In this document: positions 27,743 to 35,037 of the stretch, piece by piece
Layout of the letters: each line of letters begins with the position of its first letter
Position numbering within the stretch: position 1 is the first letter of the stretch
Assembly (NCBI GenBank): GCA_003612585.1
Contig: RAZH01000003.1
Location: 164,968 to 228,967, forward strand
Origin: a bacterium 1XD42-54
GTDB taxonomy: Bacteria > Bacillota > Clostridia > Lachnospirales > Lachnospiraceae
Direction: 5' to 3'
Length of the DNA stretch: 64,000 nt
Program-made: the position numbers and the translations under genes
Notes under the pieces: model-generated
Database searches by the model: none
Told to the model about the DNA's origin: nothing
What the model saw: only the letters and a program-made list of their open reading frames with translations

Positions 27743-28044
27743 TCAATGATTCTCCCTGAATTTTGCAAATGCCTCTGCTGCATTCTGTACTCTTCCTGCC
27801 GCTATATCATTGTATCCCTTTTCCAGTTTCTGATGGATTTCTTCTGTTGTCATAGCATCTGCATAAATGGATGCCGGCGCTTTTGGTAAAGAAACAGAAA
27901 ATGGAATTCCACCAGTAAGAGAAATCTGGTTTAAATACATATCAATGGCCGTTGACATGGGGACACCTAACTGAGATAATACTTTTTCTGCCCGTTCTTT
28001 GACCGTTGGATTTACTCTTAAATTCAATATTGGTGTTTTTCCAT
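27743..28044 (-). CDS. RelB/DinJ-family antitoxin with an apparent frameshift at its start
   Basis: The body reads LNLRVNPTVKERAEKVLSQL and so on, a ribbon-helix-helix N-terminus and the IPFS block of RelB/DinJ antitoxins. AGGAGG and an ATG (28044) sit where the gene should start, but ATGGAAAAACACC leaves that frame at once and meets TGA after six codons. One more A in the A5 run would restore MEKTPILNLRV, the usual family start. In-frame alternatives are a weak TTG at 28027. The gene is either broken, rescued by slippage on the A-run, or started at TTG. Confidence 0.75.
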
Positions 28045-28067
28045 GATCACACCTCCTCGCTTCTGAT

Positions 28068-28092
28068 ATTGTAACGCTTTTGTCATTACAAT
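28068..28092. promoter_or_regulatory. Candidate operator of the toxin-antitoxin pair
   Basis: ATTGTAA and TTACAAT form 7-bp arms around an 11-bp spacer, about 25 bp upstream of the antitoxin ribosome site. Antitoxins of this type usually repress their own operon through such palindromes; binding here is inference. Confidence 0.5.
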
Positions 28093-28206
28093 TTAACCGA
28101 AAACTTTCCCTTTTTTAAACATCCATCAGCTGTTCCATGCCAACTTGTTTTTCTGTCGGATTCCTTTTCTCCAAAGGCAATATACGATAAAGCATTTGTC
28201 AAGTGA

Positions 28207-29511
28207 TCAGTTTATCATTGTCAGAATCTCTCTTGGATTCACCCGCATAATCCTCACACACGATAAAACTGTCACAATCACGCAGAAAATCATGCCCCCC
28301 GCTCCTGCTGTAATGACGCTTCCTGCCCGTAAGCCTGCACCCGGAAGTTCCAACACCTCTGCAAGGATGCGGACTCCCCCGTACACAAACGGAACGCAGA
28401 GAATCAGACTGCATAAATAAACAAGAAGATTTTCCGCCATCAGTCTGCCCACTATCTGTCTCTTTGAAAAGCCCAGTGAAAGAAGGATTCCGATTTCTCC
28501 CGTACGTTCCTGATTCCACATGGTCAGGACAATGACCAGTATAATTAGCCCAAGGAGAAGAACTGCAATCAGCATAGCAGAAAGAATACGGTTCATCTGC
28601 GTAAGAGGCGCTGCGCTGCGGTCATAATCCGCGCTGTTCGTGTTGATGAAGTAACTGTCCCAGTGATAGCCCGGAATGGATATCACGTTCTCAAGGCTGG
28701 CATCCAGAAGCGCCGGATCCTCCAGCTGCAAAATAAGTCCGTTCGTATACTGCCGCTCAGTCTGCCAGACCTCCTCTGCCACCTGCATTCCGCTTGCTTC
28801 ATCTACATAGATGTAGTTGGAAAGAATCTCCGGCTCCGCCCTTTGCGGGGAAGCATTATCTGCCTCAGGCGCAACGGTAAAAATTCCCACGATCTCAAAG
28901 CGATATGTATTTCCCACACCTGCGCGCGCCCTCATGACGATTTCATCCGTCACGGTTCCGGTTATGGTATCTCCTATCTTCAGGCCGTTCGCCTCTGCCA
29001 GATACTCAGAAATCACCGCTTTTTCCGTATCTCCGCTCTCTATCGCACGGCCCTTCGCCAGTTCCAGCTTTCCATCCGTAAACTCCCTGGCAAGGGCGCT
29101 TTCTGTGCACGCAACCATTCTTGCCGTCCGGGCGGCTTCCGTTCCTTCTGCTGTAAATTTCCCGGGGCATAAAAAGAGCTCCTTCATGGAGAGGTAAAAC
29201 GTATTGATTCCGGTCCATTTCTCAGGCTCCACTACCTGCACGACACTCCCTGCAAGCTCCGGCGTCACAACGTTCTCCTCATCAAACGTACACTCCACGG
29301 TCACGCAGGCAAAAAACTGCCTGCGCAGCTCTGTAAGTGAATCCTGTACTGCTGCTGTCAGCGTAATCCCCGAAAGCACAAGCACCAAAAGAAGAAAGAA
29401 AATTGCAGTAAGAACAGCGGTTCTGGATTTTTTTCTTTTCAAATACAGGACTGCATGCCCCAGAACCAATTTTTTATGATCTGTTTTATGAGTTTTATGA
29501 TCTGTTTTCAT
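28207..29511 (-). CDS. FtsX/MacB-type ABC permease (RiPP operon)
   Basis: About 434 residues from an ATG at 29511 that overlaps the ATPase gene by 17 bp. One membrane segment (about residues 25-45) is followed by a large external domain of about 230 residues. Three C-terminal membrane segments come after it, with the FtsX-type loop TGEIGILLSLGFSKRQI and the final CVRIMRVNPREIL. Such permeases work with MacB/LolD-type ATPases in mechanotransmission, peptide sensing or detoxification rather than classic import. It is the last gene of the operon and its partner ATPase directly precedes it. A second, distinct FtsX-like permease lies upstream in the same operon. Confidence 0.88.
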   Translation of the reverse strand: MKTDHKTHKTDHKKLVLGHAVLYLKRKKSRTAVLTAIFFLLLVLVLSGITLTAAVQDSLTELRRQFFACVTVECTFDEENVVTPELAGSVVQVVEPEKWTGINTFYLSMKELFLCPGKFTAEGTEAARTARMVACTESALAREFTDGKLELAKGRAIESGDTEKAVISEYLAEANGLKIGDTITGTVTDEIVMRARAGVGNTYRFEIVGIFTVAPEADNASPQRAEPEILSNYIYVDEASGMQVAEEVWQTERQYTNGLILQLEDPALLDASLENVISIPGYHWDSYFINTNSADYDRSAAPLTQMNRILSAMLIAVLLLGLIILVIVLTMWNQERTGEIGILLSLGFSKRQIVGRLMAENLLVYLCSLILCVPFVYGGVRILAEVLELPGAGLRAGSVITAGAGGMIFCVIVTVLSCVRIMRVNPREILTMIN

Positions 29512-30142
29512 CAGCCGCTTCCTTTGCCACAAAATGTTTGTCCTGAAACTCGCAGAGCACATCCGCCTCCTGCGCAAGGGCAGAGGAATGCGTTACCATA
29601 ATCACACACCGCCCCTCCTCATGGGCGCTTTTTTTCAAAAGCGCAAGAATGTCCTTTGCCGTATCCTCGTCAAGGTTTCCCGTCGGTTCATCAGCCAGAA
29701 GAATGGGCTTATTGCTGGCAATTCCCCTCGCAATAGCCACTCTTTGCTGCTGGCCGCCGGAAAGCTTTAAAACATTTCTGTCCCACAGTTCTTTTGAAAG
29801 CCCTACCTTTTCCAAAGCTTCCTCCACCGGAAGCTTTGCGGTGAGCGCCACATTTTCCTTAACTGTCATATATTCAATCAGATTATACCCCTGGAAAATG
29901 AAGGCCGCATGGTCCTGCCTGTGCCGGTCAAGGCCATATTCCCGGATATCTGTCCCGTTATAAAGGATTTTTCCTTTTCTGGGACTATCGAGCCCTCCGA
30001 GCAAAGAAAGCATCGTCGTTTTTCCGCATCCCGACTTTCCCAGAATCGCATACAGCTTTCCTTGTTCAAAATCAAGATTTACGTCCTCCAAAACGGTATT
30101 ATAATCCGTGTAAGAATACATCATATCAACAATCTGCAGCAT
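29495..30142 (-). CDS. MacB/LolD-type ABC ATPase (RiPP operon)
   Basis: 215 residues, a complete nucleotide-binding domain: Walker A GKSGCGKTT, the Q-loop region FIFQGYNLI, signature LSGGQQQRVAIARGIA, Walker B ILLADEPTGNLDE, and switch His in MVTHSSALAQEA. The PTGNLD form is typical of MacB/LolD/FtsE ATPases that pair with FtsX-type permeases. It overlaps the exporter gene upstream and the permease gene downstream, so it is translated with both. It probably energises the two FtsX-like proteins. Confidence 0.9.
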   Translation of the reverse strand: MLQIVDMMYSYTDYNTVLEDVNLDFEQGKLYAILGKSGCGKTTMLSLLGGLDSPRKGKILYNGTDIREYGLDRHRQDHAAFIFQGYNLIEYMTVKENVALTAKLPVEEALEKVGLSKELWDRNVLKLSGGQQQRVAIARGIASNKPILLADEPTGNLDEDTAKDILALLKKSAHEEGRCVIMVTHSSALAQEADVLCEFQDKHFVAKEAADENRS

Positions 30143-31835
30143 TTTCCCGCCTCCTGTTCTGCTTTTTCCTTTTACTGCTTTTCTCTCTTATCGCTTTTCT
30201 TTCTTCTATCTTTCCATTTCTTATTTCGTATATTTTATCGCAGTTTTCCACGTATTTCAATTGATGGGTAATCAGAATTACCAGTTTGTCTCCCAGCAGT
30301 TCCAAACCCTCTGTGAAAAACCATTCCTCTGATTCATGATCAAAATTTGACGTACATTCATCAAAAATCAGCACAGGCGCCAGATGAAGCATTGCCCGTA
30401 GAAAGGCAAGCTTCTGTTTTTCTCCGCCGGACACGTTTGTCCCGCTCACACCGATCACAGTATCAAGCCCCTGCGGAAAATGTGCCAGCAGCTCTTCCAT
30501 TCCGGTCTCGCGAAATACGGCCTTCAGCTCCTCGTCTGTGTATCTGCCCTCATAATCCAGATTCTCCCGGACTGTCTCCTGAAAAAGATAAGGAAACTGA
30601 GACACCACAGAAAACAAAGCTCGGTACTCCTCAAGGTTAATCGCTCTGCTGTTTTTTCCATTTACCAGAACTTCGCCGCTGTCAGGCTCGTAAAAGCGAA
30701 GCAAAAGCTGAATCAGTGTGCTTTTTCCGCTTCCATTGTCTCCCACAACCGCAACCCGCTGTCCGCGGCGCAGCTGCATGGACGCATTTCTGATAACCGG
30801 CTTTTTTCCATATCCAAAACAAACCCTCTGTAATTCCAGGGTACGAAATTCCTGTTCCAGCTTACTGCCCCAAATCTGCTCTGTATCAAGATTCCAGAAT
30901 TCGTTCAGTCTTTTAAAAGAAGGGCGTATCTGCGCAACAATCATTTTTATATTCATCAGCATCGAAATCGGTCCTGTCACATTTCCGCTGTAAGAAATAA
31001 ATGCCAGTACACTTCCCATACTCATAGAACCGTTACAGACAAAATATCCGCCCAGAAGATAATAAATTCCCGTCATAATCCCCTGTATTCCAGCCTCCGC
31101 AGAAGAATGAAAAATATCCAGCATATTTATTTTCTGCTGCCCGCACAAAAGCTTTTCTTTCCGGCATGAAAACTGTTTTTCCTCTTTCTGATACCGGTTC
31201 TGAAGCTTTATTTCACGTATCCCGCTGATCCGGTCCGATATCCACGCATGAAAGCTCTGGTTCTCCTGAATATAGTTTTGAAACTGCTCCTCCTTCTTTT
31301 TACTCAAAATATGTAAAAATACAAATTTCACAGGAACACATACCAAAATACAAAGCGCCATTTTCCAGTTAATAAAAAACAGCCCAATCAGTCCGCTGAC
31401 GATACGGAGCGAATACGTAAACAGATACAGAACACCTTTATCAAGAAGTACGCCCGCACTTTCAATATCCGTATTTAACTGATGAATCAGCTCCGTACTG
31501 TTTTGTTTTGTAAACTGGCCTATTTTCAGACGAAGCACCTTTTGAAACGCCTGGACATGCAGCGTATGGAGCACATCATTGCGTACCCTTAAAAGCAACC
31601 AGTCCTGAAGCGCTTCCAGCCCCTGGACTGCCAGAATCAAAATAATCAACAGGCACGCATAGCCTACAACCCGTCCATATTCTCTTTGAAGCAGCCCTTC
31701 ATCCGTCAGCTTCTGCAAAATAAGCGGATGAAAAAAGCTTTCTGCCATACACAGAAGACAGGCGCCCGCGATCAGGACAAGGGCCGCCGTATGTTTCTTC
31801 ATGATCTGTAAAATCTGTATTATTACACTCTTCAT
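30126..31835 (-). CDS. ABC exporter (fused membrane and ATPase domains), likely peptide exporter
   Basis: 569 residues. Six membrane segments lie in the first 300, then an ATPase with GDNGSGKSTLIQLL, signature NVSGGEKQKLAFLRAML, Walker B VLIFDECTSNFD (the usual catalytic Glu is present), and ITHQLKYVENCD. There is no N-terminal C39 peptidase domain, so leader removal must come from elsewhere, plausibly from the subtilisin-like gene that overlaps it by 4 bp. The half-transporter would act as a homodimer. Export of the matured peptide is inferred from context. Confidence 0.88.
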   Translation of the reverse strand: MKSVIIQILQIMKKHTAALVLIAGACLLCMAESFFHPLILQKLTDEGLLQREYGRVVGYACLLIILILAVQGLEALQDWLLLRVRNDVLHTLHVQAFQKVLRLKIGQFTKQNSTELIHQLNTDIESAGVLLDKGVLYLFTYSLRIVSGLIGLFFINWKMALCILVCVPVKFVFLHILSKKKEEQFQNYIQENQSFHAWISDRISGIREIKLQNRYQKEEKQFSCRKEKLLCGQQKINMLDIFHSSAEAGIQGIMTGIYYLLGGYFVCNGSMSMGSVLAFISYSGNVTGPISMLMNIKMIVAQIRPSFKRLNEFWNLDTEQIWGSKLEQEFRTLELQRVCFGYGKKPVIRNASMQLRRGQRVAVVGDNGSGKSTLIQLLLRFYEPDSGEVLVNGKNSRAINLEEYRALFSVVSQFPYLFQETVRENLDYEGRYTDEELKAVFRETGMEELLAHFPQGLDTVIGVSGTNVSGGEKQKLAFLRAMLHLAPVLIFDECTSNFDHESEEWFFTEGLELLGDKLVILITHQLKYVENCDKIYEIRNGKIEERKAIREKSSKRKKQNRRRENAADC

Positions 31836-32923
31836 AAATCTTCTCCGCCCAGCATCCGGATCAATGTCCTGCAGATATCCGTTTCCACTGCGGAAGATGC
31901 ACGCAGCGTGCAGGCCAGTCTTCCTTCTGCATAAAAATCTATTTTTTCCCTTCTGCAGTAAACTTCTGCATCGTAAAAAAAGTGTTCTTTTTCCATTTCC
32001 TCCTTCTCATAGACAGAGAGCAGCAACGAAACATCAAGATAGCGGTCCATTTTGTTCAGCAATTCTTCGCGTGAACCACTATAATGGTTTCTCCCAAATA
32101 TCTGAAATCCTTTTCCAAAATCCTCTTCCACGAGAGCGGCGGCCTCAAGGCTGAATTTTTCTGCGAATATGCGGACTAGCTTTTCTGTTTCAAAAATCTC
32201 TTCCCGGTTCACAACAGCAACCATCGGGCTTTCAAGAGGTTTGCCCCAGCCTTTTCTTGCAAAGTCCGCAAAAGAAAGCTCAGACTCAGGCGCCCATTCG
32301 TCTGCCTGTCCGTTTTCCTTTTTCCTGAGCCGCCGGATCAGATTTCCGGCTGCCACAGGCACCGCGTAACTATTTCCTTTCCAAATACCCTTTTTATTAG
32401 GTCCGACTTCCGTGTTTGCCACGTATATTTTCTGTAAAATCTCGTGATACACAGCCCTGCATTCTCCTGGTTTCAGCAAATGATTCCAGTCCATTGCCGT
32501 GCAGATTACATTCGGATAGGCGCCCGGAAGCGTCATCTTTCCGTCATTGCTCAGAGACGCCACGACAGTGATTTCTTTTTCCTGTATCTGCTCCATGACC
32601 GGATCCAAGATTTCTGCATCGGAAAGCCGCACCGTTCCAAGACTCAGGCAGATCAGATCCGCCTCCTCTTCTATACAGCATTCCAGTGCTTTCCGCAAAT
32701 CTCTGACAGATAACGGCGACTCCCAGCTTTTTGCGATACGTACATCGAGAATATCATACCCGTCCGCACATTGTTCCAGAAGTCTCGCACAGTCTGTTCC
32801 ATGCCCGCCTGTCGGCATTTCAGACCCGCCGGTTTTCGCATCCGGAAAAATTATCTTTTGAACCCTCTGTGGGTGCAGAAGCGCCCGTCTGTCAATCCCT
32901 TCGTCTACGATAGCCACTCTCAT
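31832..32923 (-). CDS. Compact cytoplasmic S8 (subtilisin-like) protease, candidate leader peptidase
   Basis: 363 residues with no signal peptide or membrane segment. The subtilase residues are all recognisable: Asp7 in AIVDEGID, His41 in GGHGTDCA, the ICLSLGT block, Asn126 in SLSNDG (oxyanion hole), and Ser185 in GNSYAVPVAAG. The protease core is short (about 200 residues), with a C-terminal extension of about 150 residues that I do not recognise. S8 proteases that cut leader peptides are known from several RiPP pathways, usually extracellular; a cytoplasmic one next to a peptidase-free exporter fits pre-export cleavage. Its stop overlaps the exporter start by 4 bp. Confidence 0.75.
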   Translation of the reverse strand: MRVAIVDEGIDRRALLHPQRVQKIIFPDAKTGGSEMPTGGHGTDCARLLEQCADGYDILDVRIAKSWESPLSVRDLRKALECCIEEEADLICLSLGTVRLSDAEILDPVMEQIQEKEITVVASLSNDGKMTLPGAYPNVICTAMDWNHLLKPGECRAVYHEILQKIYVANTEVGPNKKGIWKGNSYAVPVAAGNLIRRLRKKENGQADEWAPESELSFADFARKGWGKPLESPMVAVVNREEIFETEKLVRIFAEKFSLEAAALVEEDFGKGFQIFGRNHYSGSREELLNKMDRYLDVSLLLSVYEKEEMEKEHFFYDAEVYCRREKIDFYAEGRLACTLRASSAVETDICRTLIRMLGGEDL

Positions 32924-32941
32924 GTTCTTTTACCCTCCATA

Positions 32942-34450
32942 CTATTCTATCATAGACAGTACTCTGATTGGTTCCAGCTTCAGCGTTTTCTTTATCGCTT
33001 CGTTAACACTATAATAAACGATCAGAAGCATCATAGCAAATACAAGTAAAGCAGTCTTCACCTCCACCCTGGTTGTCAGCTCCTTCGGCGGTTCTACTCC
33101 TGTCCTCTGATTTCTCGACATCTCCGCCACCTTGCTGTTTTCTCCACGAGCAATCGCCGCTTCTATTTCTTTTTCTGTATAAACCTTCTGCTCTCCTCCC
33201 TTGTTTACTGCTCCATATATTTGGTTTCCAATCCCTGGCGTGACTGCCAGGCTCACGATAAGAGCAAAGAAAAATGCGGTAAGTCCAAGCGCCAGATGCT
33301 CCCCTAAAAACTGCTTTCTGATCTCTTTTCCCGTGATTCCAAGAGACATCAGAATACCAGCCTCCCGCTTGCGCCTTTTCATCGAATGCAGGATTACCAG
33401 CATCAGAAGCAAAACGCCCGATGTCACTATAACTACAAGACAGACCGCCATAATTATTTTTAGTGTCCGCAAAGGCTTTACTGCCTGACTGTACAGACCA
33501 TCATCCTTCACGAGTTCATAATACTTCCAGTCTATCCAGTCAAGTTGTCTTACCTGCTCCATGACCTCGTCAAGTTCTGCCGGATTTTCCACAAAAAACT
33601 GGCTTGCACTCAGATAATATGGACGCCCAATTATCTCATCCAGCGCACGCCCGGCTTCATTGTCTGTAATCACCCAGTTTTCCAGAATGTCTATTTCTTC
33701 TGTATATTGAGTGACCGTCTGCTGGTAAGTCAATTCAAAAAATCCTACAATCTCCGTCTCTACTGACCCCAGTGATTCAATCGGATATTTCGCACGTACG
33801 TTCAAAGAATGAAGGTCAATTTTCAGCGTATCGCCCAGTTTTAAATGATTTCTTTTGGCAAAGTTTTCTGAAATAATGCATTTAAATGCATCGTCCGGCG
33901 TAATATGGCGGCCTTGGGTGAGCCGGAATGCACCGTTATAAAACTGGTCAAAATGACAGCTGTTCCTGGTATGATAAGTATACGTTATATACATCATATT
34001 TTTAGTCTCTTCTGGATCATAGGGCAAATGATGCTCATGCGTTGTAAAATAATTGTAACTCCATGCGTGATAGCCCGGAACCAGCTCATACTCATACAGC
34101 ATCACATCAGCTCTGCTCCCTGCCTCATAATCTGTAATCCCTTCCACTTCTTCTGTGATTCTGCGCACCATCGCTTCATCCACATTTGGACCAATATAAG
34201 TCCGTACAGGACTATCCATCCCTTCAATCGCACGGTCTTCCCACTGGTTCATATCATTTTTATCGGGCGTAAGTCCAATGCTGAAGCTTGTGCCGTACGT
34301 CCTTTCAATTGCTGAGATCGTATCCCTGGATGTATTGTAAATTGATACAGATACCAGCATAAAAAAAAGAAGAAAAAACAGTATTCCCAGTAAAAACATA
34401 TTGCTCTTTTTCCGGAATAACGATAATAATATTCGTTTTTTTTCTTTCAT
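32942..34450 (-). CDS. FtsX-like permease with large external domain (RiPP operon)
   Basis: 502 residues. One membrane segment (residues about 16-38), a long external region of about 270 residues, then three membrane segments with KREAGILMSLGITGKEIRKQ between the first two, the typical FtsX loop. The end, LKLEPIRVLSMIE, is also FtsX-like. Between the last two segments is a charged loop with TEKEIEAAIARGENSK, longer than usual. It is the first gene after the precursor peptide, so it may be the immunity or sensing arm. The operon holds a single MacB-type ATPase for it and the other permease. Confidence 0.85.
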   Translation of the reverse strand: MKEKKRILLSLFRKKSNMFLLGILFFLLFFMLVSVSIYNTSRDTISAIERTYGTSFSIGLTPDKNDMNQWEDRAIEGMDSPVRTYIGPNVDEAMVRRITEEVEGITDYEAGSRADVMLYEYELVPGYHAWSYNYFTTHEHHLPYDPEETKNMMYITYTYHTRNSCHFDQFYNGAFRLTQGRHITPDDAFKCIISENFAKRNHLKLGDTLKIDLHSLNVRAKYPIESLGSVETEIVGFFELTYQQTVTQYTEEIDILENWVITDNEAGRALDEIIGRPYYLSASQFFVENPAELDEVMEQVRQLDWIDWKYYELVKDDGLYSQAVKPLRTLKIIMAVCLVVIVTSGVLLLMLVILHSMKRRKREAGILMSLGITGKEIRKQFLGEHLALGLTAFFFALIVSLAVTPGIGNQIYGAVNKGGEQKVYTEKEIEAAIARGENSKVAEMSRNQRTGVEPPKELTTRVEVKTALLVFAMMLLIVYYSVNEAIKKTLKLEPIRVLSMIE

Positions 34451-34511
34451 AATTTATTGAAAAATACAACAGCGGCGACTTTTATTTATTCTTTACTGTA
34501 AATTTACATCA

Positions 34512-34694
34512 TCACTCGTAATTTGATACCTTAACATTTTTTCTTGAATCATTTACCAACTTCAAATATGCAGTATAATTCTCCGTATGTGCATCCCAAC
34601 ACGCACAGCTCACGCCCTCACACGGACACCAGCAAACAGACATTGCTAAAACACTATTACTTTTTCTTTCGTAGTTCTTTTTCAGTTTTCTCAT
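34512..34694 (-). CDS. Cys-rich RiPP precursor peptide (CLI_3235-like)
   Basis: 60 residues with GGAGG well placed before the ATG. The N-terminal 20 residues (MRKLKKNYERKSNSVLAMSV) are basic and free of Cys, like a leader. Then comes the core CWCPCEGVSCACW with five Cys in 12 residues (positions 21, 23, 25, 30, 32), followed by a polar tail of 27 residues. The pattern K-K-L-x-K-K ... L-x-A-(M/Y) before a CxCxC cluster resembles the clostridial CLI_3235-class putative bacteriocin precursors. It lies between the carrier-like gene and a permease gene. Sulfur-to-carbon crosslinks from the radical SAM enzyme are the expected modification, which is inference. Confidence 0.82.
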   Translation of the reverse strand: MRKLKKNYERKSNSVLAMSVCWCPCEGVSCACWDAHTENYTAYLKLVNDSRKNVKVSNYE

Positions 34695-34756
34695 CCTGTT
34701 ACCTCCAATCGCAATAATATTTCTTTGCCCTGTTACACGCCGCCGCTATTGTACTT

Positions 34757-35020
34757 TTACCCCTCCTCTCTGATTTTTTCTGCGATACCCTTGACTGTAA
34801 AAAATTCAAAGGTTTCTATTGCAATCATTTCTGCCAAATTAACCTGGAATCTTCTTTCGATCTCCTGTATCACATATAACCAGTCTACCACAGGAATTCC
34901 CAACGTATCATCCAAAAGATTGAGTTCTCTGTCATTTACATGAATCCCTGTATAGTTTTCTACAATGCTCTGCACTGTTTCTTCAATTTCCTCTATATTT
35001 ATCCTATTTTTATCTTCCAT
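34757..35020 (-). CDS. Acyl-carrier-related protein of the peptide maturation system, lacking the Ser site
   Basis: 87 residues from the ATG at 35020 (AGAGGCG upstream). It is acidic and helical like an acyl carrier protein. LLDDTLGIPVVDWLYVIQEI aligns with the ACP segment around D-S-L, but Trp47 stands where the phosphopantetheine-bearing Ser should be. It therefore cannot carry a normal acyl arm. I recall a clostridial family called peptide maturation system acyl carrier-related protein found beside Cys-rich peptides, which fits. A role as scaffold or recognition protein for the maturase is likely but unproven. Confidence 0.75.
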   Translation of the reverse strand: MEDKNRINIEEIEETVQSIVENYTGIHVNDRELNLLDDTLGIPVVDWLYVIQEIERRFQVNLAEMIAIETFEFFTVKGIAEKIREEG

Positions 35021-35037
35021 ATTCACGCCTCTTTCTT

